Origin: Oceanisphaera arctica
GTDB lineage: Bacteria > Pseudomonadota > Gammaproteobacteria > Enterobacterales > Aeromonadaceae
Assembly (NCBI RefSeq): GCF_002936955.1
Contig: NZ_MPZM01000009.1
Span: forward strand, 1-64,000
Direction: 5' to 3'
DNA length: 64,000 nucleotides
This document shows, piece by piece, positions 26,035 through 37,914 of this stretch. How positions within the stretch are numbered: position 1 is the first letter of the stretch; every line of letters begins with the position of its first letter. A model generated the notes under the pieces. That model was not told the DNA's origin and ran no database searches. It saw nothing but the letters and a program-made list of their open reading frames with translations. The translations under genes were made by a program, and so were the position numbers.

Positions 26035-26063
26035 ATCTTTTGCTAATGACCGACAAATGTCAA
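26035..26063 (-). promoter_or_regulatory. Promoter candidate for the dapA leader
   Basis: On the minus strand a perfect TTGACA (26063-26058) is followed, 17 bp on, by AAAGAT. The -10 match is poor, so the exact start is uncertain, but initiation here would include the whole small ORF. It overlaps the divergent rsmC promoter. Confidence 0.5.
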
Positions 26064-26085
26064 GAGTACCGGTAGCATGTATAAT
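26057..26085 (+). promoter_or_regulatory. Promoter of rsmC
   Basis: ATGTCA, 17 bp and a perfect TATAAT lie about 32 bp upstream of the rsmC ATG. The -35 overlaps the -35 of the divergent dapA leader promoter, so the two may compete. Confidence 0.65.
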
Positions 26086-26117
26086 GCCCAATTGATTTAT
26101 TTACCGCGGAGCCCGAG

Positions 26118-27137
26118 ATGTTTGAGGCCTTGACCCCGGTCAGCGAAATGCTGACCCGTAATCTGGATATTCTGAGTCGCCAGCCATTGCTGGTATGCGG
26201 TCTGCTCGAAGACAACCTGCCTGGCCTGCTGGCCGAGGCCGGCCCCGCGCCCCGGGTGTTTACCACCGATTTCCGCTATTTTCAGTGGCAGCAGGCTCAG
26301 GGCCTTACCGATATCGAATTTGGCACCAGCCCGGGGCCCAGTGCCGCTGCGGGTCTGCTGTTACTGATGCCCAAGGCCAAGGCCGAGGCCGAATATCTGC
26401 TGGCCGCCTGCCTGCCGTTGCTGGCTGCCGGCGCCCCGGTTTTTATTGCCGGAGACAACAAGGGCGGCGTAAAGTCGGCCCCAAAATTGCTAGCTCCCTA
26501 TTGCGGGCAGGTCAACAAGCTCGATAGCGCACGACGCGCCAGCCTGTATCAGGCCGAGCTGACCACATTGCCTGCACCCTTTGCCCTCGCCGACTGGATC
26601 AGCCGTTATCCGCTGGAAGAGGAGCAACTGCAGATCTGCGCCCTGCCCGGCGTATTCAGTGCTGCTCATCTGGACTCCGGCTCTCGCTTGCTGCTGAAGA
26701 CCATCAGCTCCCTCAAGGGGCGAGTCCTCGACTTTGGCTGTGGTGCCGGCGTCATTGGCGCCAGCTTGTTGAAGCGTCATCCCGAACTAACGCTGGAATG
26801 CATCGATATCAACGCCCTGGCGCTGGAGGCCAGCCGGGCAACCCTGGCGGAAAACCAGCTCGACGCCAAGGTTTATGCCTCCGACGGGCTGAAGCAGGTG
26901 AGTGGCAAGTTCAATCACATCATCACCAACCCGCCCTTTCATGCCGGCCTGAGAACCTTCTATCACACCACCGAAACCCTGCTGAGCTCGGCCGCCGATT
27001 ATCTGGTGCCGGGCGGCTCCCTGATCCTGGTGGCCAACGCCTTTCTGCCCTACCCGGAACTGATAGAAAAAAGCTTCGGCCATTGCGAGACCCTGGCTGC
27101 CACCGGCAAGTTCAGGATCTATCGGGCCAGACGCTGA
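26118..27137 (+). CDS. rsmC: 16S rRNA (guanine1207-N2)-methyltransferase
   Basis: The 339-residue protein has the two-domain RsmC layout. The degenerate N-terminal methyltransferase-like domain holds SEMLTRNLDILSRQPLLVCGLLEDNLPG. The active C-terminal Rossmann domain has the SAM motif VLDFGCGAGVIGASLL and the catalytic NPPF motif in HIITNPPFHAGLRT. It methylates G1207 of the 30S subunit. A terminator follows 33 bp downstream and tRNA-Leu genes come next. Confidence 0.95.
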   Translation: MFEALTPVSEMLTRNLDILSRQPLLVCGLLEDNLPGLLAEAGPAPRVFTTDFRYFQWQQAQGLTDIEFGTSPGPSAAAGLLLLMPKAKAEAEYLLAACLPLLAAGAPVFIAGDNKGGVKSAPKLLAPYCGQVNKLDSARRASLYQAELTTLPAPFALADWISRYPLEEEQLQICALPGVFSAAHLDSGSRLLLKTISSLKGRVLDFGCGAGVIGASLLKRHPELTLECIDINALALEASRATLAENQLDAKVYASDGLKQVSGKFNHIITNPPFHAGLRTFYHTTETLLSSAADYLVPGGSLILVANAFLPYPELIEKSFGHCETLAATGKFRIYRARR

Positions 27138-27169
27138 CCAGACCTGAGCAATTAGCACCTTTTTTGACC

Positions 27170-27196
27170 AACCGGCCATTAGCGCCGGTTTTTTTA
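27170..27196 (+). terminator. Terminator after rsmC
   Basis: The stem AACCGGC/GCCGGTT with a seven-base loop runs into a T-tract. Confidence 0.92.
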
Positions 27197-27217
27197 ACTT
27201 TTCTCGGAAACTGTGTA

Positions 27218-27245
27218 TTGACGGGCGACAAAAAATCTATAGAAT
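27218..27245 (+). promoter_or_regulatory. Promoter of the tRNA-Leu(CAG) array
   Basis: TTGACG, 16 bp and TAGAAT end 17 bp before the first tRNA-Leu, the expected spacing for a stable-RNA promoter. Confidence 0.75.
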
Positions 27246-27262
27246 TCGCAGTCCTTGGCAAC

Positions 27263-27348
27263 GCGAGGGTGGCGGAATTGGTAGACGCGCTAGCTTCAGG
27301 TGTTAGTGTCCTATGGATGTGGGGGTTCAAGTCCCCCCCTTCGCACCA
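27263..27348 (+). tRNA. tRNA-Leu(CAG), copy 1
   Basis: An 86-nt class II tRNA with long variable arm, acceptor GCGAGGG/CCTTCGC (one G-U pair), anticodon loop TTCAGGT (CAG) and encoded CCA. It is identical to the two following copies. Confidence 0.97.
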
Positions 27349-27419
27349 AGTTACTGCAAAGTAACTGACGCCAGGAAACGATGACGGCCTCATCTAAAAC
27401 AGCCGGAGAATTTGAGTAT

Positions 27420-27505
27420 GCGAGGGTGGCGGAATTGGTAGACGCGCTAGCTTCAGGTGTTAGTGTCCTATGGATGTGGGGGTTCAAGTCCCCCCCTTCG
27501 CACCA
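27420..27505 (+). tRNA. tRNA-Leu(CAG), copy 2
   Basis: Identical 86-nt copy. The spacer before it (71 bp) contains a CATCTnAAA-AGCC word that also occurs before copy 3, suggesting the array grew by unequal crossing-over. Confidence 0.97.
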
Positions 27506-27579
27506 GACTCCCAAGGTCTGATAATATACTCAAATAAAAAGATGGTGGCTCATCTCAAATAGCCAGAACAATCAGGTAT

Positions 27580-27665
27580 GCGAGGGTGGCGGAATTGGTA
27601 GACGCGCTAGCTTCAGGTGTTAGTGTCCTATGGATGTGGGGGTTCAAGTCCCCCCCTTCGCACCA
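27580..27665 (+). tRNA. tRNA-Leu(CAG), copy 3
   Basis: Identical 86-nt copy ending the array. No strong terminator follows immediately; the sequence then becomes a repeat-rich gap. Confidence 0.97.
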
Positions 27666-28339
27666 CGATTGTTATGCAAGCCAATAGCTCCCAGCTATTT
27701 AAGCAATAATCCTCAGAAATATCCCTATGTAATTCAAATCACTCCTTTATAAAGCGCACGCTCGCAAGCCTCTTGCCGAGTTCAAGCACTGTGCATCTTT
27801 ATATTCATCACCATAGATCCTCCCGACCCTGACACCAAACAGTTTAAATAACTGAGCTATTCGGTTGCTCTGTAAAGGTCGGACAAAGGGCCCGCTCCGC
27901 CGACACGCCGTGAATACCTCCATGTAGGCTCTCTGTTTCATCCCTGAAACAGAAGGTCGACGGAGCAGATCCCTTTGTCCGCCCTGATGCTGCACAGCCG
28001 CCTGTTGGCGCCGCCTACAGACAACTCGGTGCTCGAGAAGAGGCAACAGAGACGGCCTCCCACGACCGTGACATGCCATGGCCGAAAAATGCTCCTGCCG
28101 TTCGCCGTTCGCCGTTCCGGCATTCCCGTCATCCCAGCGGTCAGAGGGCATTTCCCGAGCCCTCAGGGGCCGAGCTTGCCTCGCCGAGCCGAACGGTTGC
28201 AGCTTGACCGAACATCCGGTGAATGTTCGCAGTAGGCTGCAACGGTGAGTGTCATTTGCCAGTGGCGTGTCGAGGGAGACGGCTGTGTTGCCTCTGAGCT
28301 CGGGTTTGAAAATGATCAGATCTTTAAATGTGATTGATA
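27666..28339. repeat. Repeat-filled gap with a 92-bp palindrome (27885-27976) and related inverted pieces
   Basis: No supported gene lies in these 674 bp. The 92-bp palindromic family (AAAGGGCCCGCTCC ... GATCCCTTT) is at 27885-27976, with its flank CCTGTTGGCGCCGCCTACAG and ACAACTCGGTGCTCGAG following, inverted relative to 22919-22957. From 28039 AAGAGGCAACAGAGACGGCC begins a second repeat, inverted near 28277-28297 (GGAGACGGCTGTGTTGCCTCT). Its first 40 bp resemble 5150-5190. Small hairpins (GAACATCCGGTGAATGTTC) lie in between. Confidence 0.75.
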
Positions 28340-29686
28340 TTATTTGCCCTGCATCCGGGTCAGCAGCGCCACCGTTTCCACATGCATGGTATGAGGGAAC
28401 ATGTCCACCGGCGTGGCCTGCTCCAACTTAAAGCCATGTTCACACAACCAGGCCAGATCCCGGGCCAGGGTCTTGGGATTGCAGGAAACATACACCAGCC
28501 GTTCGGGCTGCATCTCGGCCAGGGTCGCCAGCAGCGCCGCATCACAGCCCTTGCGCGGCGGATCCACCACCACGACATCGGCGGTGACGCCCTCCGCATA
28601 CAGCTGGGGCACCAGCTGCTCCGCTGCCCCCTGATGGAATTCGATATTGGCGATAGCATTCAGCTCGGCATTGGCGCGAGCGTCGGCAATGGCCTCGGGC
28701 ACCAGTTCTATGCCGATCACCTGTTTAGCATGACGGGCCATAAACAGGCTGATGGTACCGATACCGCAGTAAAGGTCGAACACCACTTCATTGCCCTGCA
28801 GATTGGCCAGTCGCATTGCCTCCCGGTACAGCACTTCGGTCTGGCGCGGGTTGACCTGATAGAAAGACAGCGGAGAGATGGCAAATTCCAGTCCATCCAG
28901 GCTGTCGACTATCAGCTCTTTTCCCCACAGCAGCCGGTTTTCCGGCCCCAGCACACGGTTGCCCACTGCGACATTGATATTCAGGATCAGGCTGGCCAGC
29001 CCGGTGACGGATTCAAGCTCGGCCACCAGCTGCGCCAGCGCCTCATCCGAGGGGGCCTCGGCCGCCACCAATACCACCATCAGCTCACCACTGTGAATAC
29101 CGTTACGCACCATGATATGGCGAATACAGCCCTCATGAGTGGCCTCGTTATATGCCGGCACGGCACAGCTGCGCATCCAGGCTCTTATCCGCTGCACCAC
29201 CTCTGTGGTCACCGGTGCCTGTACCCGACACTCGTCTACTTCCACCAGCTGATGACTATGCTTGGCATAAAAGCCGACATTGGGCCCGCGCTGCACCGCA
29301 TACTGAGCCTTATTGCGATAATGAAAAGGCTCACTCATGCCCAGCGTGTCCGCCACAGGACAGTCCAGCCCCCTGGCCTGCAAGACATCGAGCAGCAGCC
29401 GACGCTTAAGATCGAGCTGGGCCTCGTCGCTCATCACCCGCAGCTGACAGCCACCACAGGCGGTGTAAGGGCAGAAATCCTCACGCCGGGCCGCCGCAGG
29501 CTGCAATACGCGCACCAGGGTACCCTGGCAGAAGTTGGGTTTGACCAGGTTCAGCTGTATCTCAACCTGCTCGTCGGGCAAGGCGCCTTCGATATACAAG
29601 GGACGCCCTTCCAGAGTGGCGATGCCATCTCCTTTCTCGGTAAGGCTGTGAACGGAGACGGTAACCAGCAGGCCGGGTTTTAACAT
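28340..29686 (-). CDS. rlmD: 23S rRNA (uracil-C5)-methyltransferase, RumA/RlmD family
   Basis: The 448-residue protein starts with a TRAM RNA-binding domain (about 5-60). Iron-sulfur cysteines follow (C72-x4-C77-x2-C80 in FCPYTACGGC, and the Cys in VDECRV), then a SAM methyltransferase domain with VVFDLYCGIGTISLFMA, VVVDPPRKGCDAAL and the catalytic Cys in YVSCNPKTLARDL. It forms 5-methyluridine in 23S rRNA. SFYQVNPRQTEVLY and YCGIGTISLFMA resemble the Firmicutes-type RlmCD/YefA branch more than E. coli RlmD. The exact target (U1939, U747 or both) and the symbol are therefore uncertain. Confidence 0.82.
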   Translation of the reverse strand: MLKPGLLVTVSVHSLTEKGDGIATLEGRPLYIEGALPDEQVEIQLNLVKPNFCQGTLVRVLQPAAARREDFCPYTACGGCQLRVMSDEAQLDLKRRLLLDVLQARGLDCPVADTLGMSEPFHYRNKAQYAVQRGPNVGFYAKHSHQLVEVDECRVQAPVTTEVVQRIRAWMRSCAVPAYNEATHEGCIRHIMVRNGIHSGELMVVLVAAEAPSDEALAQLVAELESVTGLASLILNINVAVGNRVLGPENRLLWGKELIVDSLDGLEFAISPLSFYQVNPRQTEVLYREAMRLANLQGNEVVFDLYCGIGTISLFMARHAKQVIGIELVPEAIADARANAELNAIANIEFHQGAAEQLVPQLYAEGVTADVVVVDPPRKGCDAALLATLAEMQPERLVYVSCNPKTLARDLAWLCEHGFKLEQATPVDMFPHTMHVETVALLTRMQGK

Positions 29687-29883
29687 GGGGATACACTCTA
29701 TGCGAAGAAGCGAAAAAACAGGTCATTCTACGTGATCCCGCCTCTGGCGGGAATCGACCTTGAAACGCCCGCATGTCACCGGTCATAAAGACGGGTAAAC
29801 AGGGTCGGGGCTAATACCGGTAATAAGGCTGAAAGCGGGTGTACTGCGAAGCGTCGAGCGGAAAAGTCGATGGCCAGAAAGCA

Positions 29884-29909
29884 AAAAACCACCTCGAGGG
29901 TGGTTTTGA
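29884..29909 (-). terminator. Terminator of tRNA-Leu(CAA)
   Basis: On the minus strand AAAACCACC, a CTCGA-type loop and GGTGGTTTT end in a T-run, 9 bp after the tRNA. Confidence 0.9.
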
Positions 29910-29917
29910 TTATCAAG

Positions 29918-30002
29918 TGGTAGCGGTGGGCGGACTTGAACCGCCACGCCCGAAGGCAACGGATTTTGAATCCGTCGTGTATACCAATTTCACCACACCG
30001 CC
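29918..30002 (-). tRNA. tRNA-Leu(CAA)
   Basis: An 85-nt class II tRNA: acceptor GGCGGTG/CACCGCT with a G-U first pair, D arm TGGTGAAATTGG, anticodon arm ACGGA-TTCAAAA-TCCGT (CAA), a long variable arm, T loop GTTCAAGTC, discriminator A and encoded CCA. It reads UUG codons. Confidence 0.94.
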
Positions 30003-30034
30003 TCTTGATAGCATCACCTAGGTGAGCGGTTTGC

Positions 30035-30063
30035 ATTATACGTATCCCCTCACCTCCCGCAAG
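30035..30063 (-). promoter_or_regulatory. Promoter of tRNA-Leu(CAA)
   Basis: On the minus strand CTTGCG, 17 bp and a perfect TATAAT lie about 33 bp upstream of the mature tRNA 5' end. Confidence 0.6.
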
Positions 30064-30176
30064 CAGATTATGACACTCGCCGTGACGACTGCGCATTAAT
30101 CATACACTCGAGTGGCGATTACCCCGAGCCACTGCATTTGCTAGAATACGGCAACTTTTTCAGCGAACGGCAGGTA

Positions 30177-30674
30177 ATGGTAGTGACTTCTTATACGGGG
30201 CTGCCCAGGGCAGGTGTAATGCGTCGGCTGGGGGCCTGGCTTTATGATTTGCTGGTCGTGATATCGCTGTTGATGGTGGCGGGGTTTATCTTCTTCGGCC
30301 TGACCGCCCTGGCCCTGAGCCAGGGTTGGATAACGCTGGGGCCCTATCAGGATACCGCCGAGCTGCTCAGTGCCAACCGGCTGTACCAACTGAGCCTGCT
30401 GACAGTGGCCCTTGGCTTTTATTGCTGGTTCTGGCGTACCAGCGGTCAAACCATCGGCATGCGCGCCTGGCGCTTGCGGGTACAGAACACAGACGGCAGT
30501 CGCCTGCGGCTGTCTCAGTGCATTATCCGCGCCGCTACGGCCTTGCTGGGGCTTGGCAACTTCTGGATCTGCTTGAACCCAGGCACCAGACTGGCGTTGC
30601 AGGATAAAATCGCCGACTGCGAGATGGTGGTGCTTACCAAAGAGCAGAACAAGCAGTTGCTGGATAAACAGTAA
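30177..30674 (+). CDS. RDD-family membrane protein
   Basis: This is a 165-residue inner-membrane protein with three to four hydrophobic segments. The RDD pattern is present: RRLGAWLYDLLVV (Arg...Asp) in the first segment, TIGMRAWRLRV in the middle, and the C-terminal LALQDKIADCEMV with the conserved Asp. RDD proteins are small transporters or envelope proteins, some reported as Na+/H+ exchangers; the role here is unknown. I chose ATG 30177 with an AGGT just upstream. It is convergent with lptG, 45 bp away, over a GGGATTA-related spacer. Confidence 0.82.
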   Translation: MVVTSYTGLPRAGVMRRLGAWLYDLLVVISLLMVAGFIFFGLTALALSQGWITLGPYQDTAELLSANRLYQLSLLTVALGFYCWFWRTSGQTIGMRAWRLRVQNTDGSRLRLSQCIIRAATALLGLGNFWICLNPGTRLALQDKIADCEMVVLTKEQNKQLLDKQ

Positions 30675-30719
30675 CCGGGACTGGGGATTAATCCACTCCC
30701 TAATCCCCAATCCCCTCTT

Positions 30720-31790
30720 TCAGGCCCTGCGATTGAGCAGAAACAGCGCCACGCCGATAAACAACAAGCTGGGACCCAGGGCACCCAGCACCGGCGGCAC
30801 CTCATAGACCAGGCTGATGGGGCCGAAGACCTCGTTGGCCACATAGAAGCCGAAACCAAACAGAATACCCATCAGTATCCGGGCACCCATAGTCACGCTG
30901 CGCAGGGCGCCGAACACGAAGGAAGAGGCTAGCAGCATCATAGCGATCACCATCACCGGCTGCAGCGCCTTGCGCCAGAACGCCAGCTCATAGAGGCTGC
31001 CATCCTGGCCGTTGTCTTTCAGATAGCCCCTGTATTCCCACAAGCCACGCATCGACAGCTCATCAGGCTCGATGGCCACTACCCCCAGTTTTTCCGGGGT
31101 CAGGCTGGAATGCCAGACCCGGCTGGTCTTTTGTTCGGTCTCGATCGATACGCCGGGGTTGAACAGGGTGTCGGTCACATTGCTCAGCTGCCATTGCTGA
31201 TTCTGATATTCGGCACTGACCGCCTGAGTGATACGGCTGAGGGCCATGTCTTCGTCAAAATAGTAGAGGGTTATATTGCTAAGGGTGCCATCACGCCGGG
31301 CCTGACCGATGTTGATATAGGACTCGTTGTCCTTGGCCCAGACGCCGTTGACCGACAGCACCACCTGCCCATTAGAGCGAGCCTGAGTTCGCAAGTCGTC
31401 CGATGCCAGTTTGGTGGCCGGCGCCACGTATTCACCCACCAGCATGATAATCAGCATCAGAGGCAGCGCCGTTTTCAGGGCGCTGGTAACGATATTGAAG
31501 CGAGAGCTGCCGGAGGCCTGCATCACCACCAGCTCACTGCTGCTGGCCAGCTGGCCCAGCCCTATCAGCCCCCCCAGCAGGGCGGCGATGGGGAAAAACA
31601 GCACGATTTCCTTGGGCATCGACAGCAGCACATAATAAAAGGCCGTCAGCAGGGTATAACTGCCCTCTCCCACGCTGCGCAGTTGCTCCACATAACGGAT
31701 AATGGCAGACAGCCCCACCAGCGTCAGTTCACACAAGAGGATGGACATCAGCACGGTACGGCCGATGTAACGATCGAGAATTGTCAGCAT
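30720..31790 (-). CDS. lptG: LPS export ABC transporter permease LptG
   Basis: This 356-residue inner-membrane permease of the LptB2FG complex extracts LPS for transport to the outer membrane. It has three N-terminal and three C-terminal transmembrane helices around a periplasmic beta-jellyroll (about 130-265). Typical landmarks are LTILDRYIGRTVLMSI, SMPKEIVLFFPIAALLGGLIGLG and SSELVVMQASG. The ATG at 31790 overlaps the lptF stop (TGATG), so the two are translationally coupled. An upstream in-frame extension lies inside lptF and is not real. Confidence 0.96.
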   Translation of the reverse strand: MLTILDRYIGRTVLMSILLCELTLVGLSAIIRYVEQLRSVGEGSYTLLTAFYYVLLSMPKEIVLFFPIAALLGGLIGLGQLASSSELVVMQASGSSRFNIVTSALKTALPLMLIIMLVGEYVAPATKLASDDLRTQARSNGQVVLSVNGVWAKDNESYINIGQARRDGTLSNITLYYFDEDMALSRITQAVSAEYQNQQWQLSNVTDTLFNPGVSIETEQKTSRVWHSSLTPEKLGVVAIEPDELSMRGLWEYRGYLKDNGQDGSLYELAFWRKALQPVMVIAMMLLASSFVFGALRSVTMGARILMGILFGFGFYVANEVFGPISLVYEVPPVLGALGPSLLFIGVALFLLNRRA

Positions 31791-32899
31791 CAGGCCGCCT
31801 TGTTCCGTTTGAATTGTTCCCGGGTCCGGTTCCACCAGGCCGTTTCCAGCAGGTTGAGCGGCAAGGTCACCAGCAGCAGGAACAGCAGTGGTACCGAATA
31901 GAGGCCGGGCAACACCGGCAGGCTCCCTCCTTCAACCGCCGAGCGGGAGGCGCTCTGCAACAGGAAGTAGGCCAGATAAAGCAGAATGGCCGGCAGCAAC
32001 TTGGCATAACGTCCCTGGCGCGGATTCACCACCGCCAGCGGCACTACCGCCAGAGTCAGCACCAGCATCGACAGCGGCAATACCAGTCGCCACTGTAACT
32101 CCACCTTGTCCATCAATTCATCCGACTGCCAGAGGGCGGCACTGCTGGTCGACGCCTCTTTGCGCTCGACTTCCCCTACCTCGGAGGCACGAATGTAGGC
32201 GCTGTATTCGTCGAACTCGGCCACGTCAAATTCCCGGTTGCCGGGGGTTCCGCTGTAGCGACGGCCATGATCGAGCGTCAGCCACTGACCGCCATCGCGC
32301 TCATGCAAACGGCCGCCGTCGGCCACCACTATACTGGGAGCCTGCTGGGCCTGACCTCGCTGCACCACAAACAGGCGATTAAGGCGGTTACCCTCCTCTT
32401 CCGGCTCCAGATCCTCCACGTAGGCCACTATGCGACCTCCGTCCAGGCTCATGAAACGTGCTTCACGCAGTACCGCAAAGCCCGGATCGGCCTTCACCTC
32501 TTCCAGCAACTGATAAACCTGAGTCTTGGACCAGGGGGTGAGCCAGAGCGAGTTAAACAGGGCTGCTCCGGTCCAGAACAGCGCCAGAATCATAGTGGCG
32601 CGCATGATTTTACCGGGGCCTATGCCCACCGCCCGCATCACCGTCATCTCGCTCTCGGCGTAGAGCCTGCCGTGCGCAAACAGAATGCCGATAAAGAGGC
32701 TGATCGGCAGCATCAAGGTGGCCATATCCGGCAGGTTCAGCAGCAGCAATTTACCGACCAGAGCGCCGGGTATCTCGCCACTGGCGGCCTCGCCCAGCAC
32801 CTCAATAAAATTCTGGCTGACGAAGATCAGCAGCAGCACGAACAACACGGCCAGCTGAGTCTTCAGGGTTTCCCAAAACAAATAGCGGAATGCAATCAC
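31790..32899 (-). CDS. lptF: LPS export ABC transporter permease LptF
   Basis: The 369-residue partner of LptG has the same six-helix plus jellyroll layout: MIAFRYLFWETLKTQLAVLFVLL at the start, LLLNLPDMATLMLPISLFIGILFAHGRLYAESEMTV split over helices two and three, and PLAVVNPRQGRYAKLLPAILLYL near the end. It is divergent from pepA with 161 bp between the starts, the classical arrangement. Confidence 0.96.
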   Translation of the reverse strand: MIAFRYLFWETLKTQLAVLFVLLLIFVSQNFIEVLGEAASGEIPGALVGKLLLLNLPDMATLMLPISLFIGILFAHGRLYAESEMTVMRAVGIGPGKIMRATMILALFWTGAALFNSLWLTPWSKTQVYQLLEEVKADPGFAVLREARFMSLDGGRIVAYVEDLEPEEEGNRLNRLFVVQRGQAQQAPSIVVADGGRLHERDGGQWLTLDHGRRYSGTPGNREFDVAEFDEYSAYIRASEVGEVERKEASTSSAALWQSDELMDKVELQWRLVLPLSMLVLTLAVVPLAVVNPRQGRYAKLLPAILLYLAYFLLQSASRSAVEGGSLPVLPGLYSVPLLFLLLVTLPLNLLETAWWNRTREQFKRNKAA

Positions 32900-33060
32900 C
32901 GTTAATCCCAGTGTAAACTTGTCTTTTTAATGGAAACGCTTAAGAATAAGCGTAAAATTACGATTTTCGCATATTAAGTACGCGAAGTTCGGCGTCTTTT
33001 AGCGATAGATACCATTATCGTTGATCTGACGCTCATTGTCTTCAAGCTGTAGGAGAATCC

Positions 33061-34572
33061 ATGGAGTTCAGTGTTAAAAGTGGTAGCCCCGAAAAACAGC
33101 GTAGTGCCTGTATCGTGGTTGGCGTATTTGAACCCCGCCGTCTGTCTCCGGTCGCCGAACAGCTGGATAAAATCAGCGACGGTTACCTGAGTTCTCTGCT
33201 GCGCCGTGGCGATCTGGAAGGCAAGGCCGGCCAGATGTTGCTGTTGCACCAGGTACCCGGCGTGCTGAGCGAGCGGGTATTGCTGGTCGGTTGTGGCAAG
33301 GAGCGAGAGCTCGACGAGCGCCAGTACAAACAGATCATTCGCAACACCATCAGTACCCTGAACGACACCGGCTCGATGGAAGCCGTCTGCTTTCTGACCG
33401 AGCTGCACGTCAAGGGCCGCGACACCTATTGGAAAGTGCGCCAGGCGGTGGAAACCACCAAGGCCAGCCTCTATACCTTCGACCAGTTCAAGACCAACAA
33501 GGCCGAGCCGCGTCGTCCGCTGCGCAAGCTGGTATTCAACGTGCCCACGCGACGGGAACTGACCATAGGCGAGCGCGCCATTCAGCACGGTCTGGCCGTG
33601 GCCAAGGGCGTCAAGGTGTGCCGCGATGTGGCCAATATGCCGCCCAACGTGTGCAACCCCGCCTATCTGGCGTCTCAGGCCCGCCAGCTGGCCGACGCCT
33701 GGGACAACATCAGCACCCGGGTGATTGGCGAAGAAGAAATGGCCGAGCTGGGCATGAATGCCTATCTGGCCGTGGCCCGTGGCTCCCACAACGAAGCCAT
33801 GATGTCGGTCATCGAGTATAAAGGGCACCCGGATCCCGACGCTCGCCCCCTCGCCTTGGTGGGCAAGGGCCTGACCTTCGATGCTGGCGGCATTTCGCTC
33901 AAACCTGCCGACGGCATGGACGAAATGAAATACGACATGGGCGGCGCCGCCTCGGTACTGGGCACCATGCATGCCCTCGCCGAGCTGCAGCTGCCGGTGA
34001 ACGTGGTAGCCATTATCGCCGGTTGTGAAAACATGCCCGACGGCAATGCCTATCGCCCCGGCGACATTCTCACCAGCATGTCCGGCCAGACCATCGAAGT
34101 GCTCAACACCGATGCGGAAGGCCGACTGGTTTTGTGCGATGCGCTGACCTTCGTCGAGCGTTTCGAGCCGGAAGTGGTCGTCGATGTGGCCACCCTGACC
34201 GGAGCCTGCATCATCGCCCTGGGCCACCATACCTCCGGCTTGCTGGCCAACCATAATCCGCTGGCCCACGAGCTGCTCAATGCCTCTGAACAGGCCGGCG
34301 ATCGCGCATGGCGTCTGCCGATGAACGACGAGTATAATGAGCAGCTGGAAAGCCCCTTCGCAGACATGGCCAACATAGGTGGCCGTCCGGCAGGCGCCAT
34401 CACCGCCGCCTGTTTCCTCAGCCGTTTTACCAAGAAGTACAACTGGGCCCACCTGGACGTGGCCGGTACCGCCTGGAACAGCGGCAAGAACAAAGGCGCC
34501 ACCGGCCGTCCGGTGCCGCTGCTGACCCAGTTTCTGCTGAATCGGGCCGGCGTCAACAACATCGAAGAGTGA
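33061..34572 (+). CDS. pepA: Leucyl aminopeptidase (cytosol aminopeptidase A)
   Basis: This 503-residue M17 metallo-aminopeptidase removes N-terminal residues, and in relatives also acts as a DNA-binding architectural protein (XerCD, carAB). The two-metal catalytic domain shows [30 protein letters not shown] and the signature [14 protein letters not shown]. The N-terminal macro-like domain starts [21 protein letters not shown]. Good ribosome binding site (TAGGAG) 6 bp upstream. First gene of pepA-holC-valS. Confidence 0.97.
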   Translation: MEFSVKSGSPEKQRSACIVVGVFEPRRLSPVAEQLDKISDGYLSSLLRRGDLEGKAGQMLLLHQVPGVLSERVLLVGCGKERELDERQYKQIIRNTISTLNDTGSMEAVCFLTELHVKGRDTYWKVRQAVETTKASLYTFDQFKTNKAEPRRPLRKLVFNVPTRRELTIGERAIQHGLAVAKGVKVCRDVANMPPNVCNPAYLASQARQLADAWDNISTRVIGEEEMAELGMNAYLAVARGSHNEAMMSVIEYKGHPDPDARPLALVGKGLTFDAGGISLKPADGMDEMKYDMGGAASVLGTMHALAELQLPVNVVAIIAGCENMPDGNAYRPGDILTSMSGQTIEVLNTDAEGRLVLCDALTFVERFEPEVVVDVATLTGACIIALGHHTSGLLANHNPLAHELLNASEQAGDRAWRLPMNDEYNEQLESPFADMANIGGRPAGAITAACFLSRFTKKYNWAHLDVAGTAWNSGKNKGATGRPVPLLTQFLLNRAGVNNIEE

Positions 34573-34574
34573 GC

Positions 34575-35021
34575 ATGAGCCAGGGCTGTTTCTATCTGCT
34601 ACCGGACTCCTCCGGCCCCGAGCTGCAAGAGCAGCTGGTGTGTCAGCTGACCACTGACTGTTACCGCCAGGGGCTGGGTGTCTTCATTCATACCCGCAGC
34701 CAGGAACAGGCCGAGGCGCTGGATGAACGGCTGTGGCAACAGCCCCCCGACGGCTTCGTGGCGCACAATCTTCAGGGCGAAGGCCCTCGCCAGGGTGCGC
34801 CGGTTATCATCAGTTGGCAGGCACCGCACAGCAGCCGCGCCGTGCTGATCAACCTGGCGCCCGAGGCGCCGTCCTTCGCCCGGCGTTTCAAGCAGCTGAT
34901 TGACTTCGTGCCCTCCGATGAGGAGGGCAAACAACAGGCTCGGGAACGCTTTAAAGCCTATCGTCAGGCCGGTTTTGAACTCACAACCGCCCCTGTACCT
35001 CCCCAAACTCAAGACGAATAA
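34575..35021 (+). CDS. holC: DNA polymerase III chi subunit
   Basis: The 148-residue protein matches Hol[29 protein letters not shown] at the start (split by the beta-sheet), the [18 protein letters not shown] segment, and ILINL-like [23 protein letters not shown]. Chi links the clamp loader (through psi) to single-stranded DNA-binding protein. I use ATG 34575, 2 bp after the pepA stop; a GTG two codons earlier overlaps the stop. valS follows after 4 bp. Confidence 0.93.
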   Translation: MSQGCFYLLPDSSGPELQEQLVCQLTTDCYRQGLGVFIHTRSQEQAEALDERLWQQPPDGFVAHNLQGEGPRQGAPVIISWQAPHSSRAVLINLAPEAPSFARRFKQLIDFVPSDEEGKQQARERFKAYRQAGFELTTAPVPPQTQDE

Positions 35022-35025
35022 CATC

Positions 35026-37890
<2,865 letters not shown>

Positions 37891-37914
37891 GACGACTAGC
37901 CGAGTCTGATCAAG

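Noticed and set aside
25827..26117. L-box lysine riboswitch upstream of dapA
   Set aside because: I looked for the large multi-helix aptamer but the leader is only about 200 nt. Its recognisable parts are a small ORF and a terminator with a complementary segment, which fits leader-peptide attenuation better.
27747..28151. 134-codon minus-strand ORF after the tRNA-Leu array
   Set aside because: It spans the 92-bp palindrome and its flank, has no ribosome binding site and no homology I recognise.
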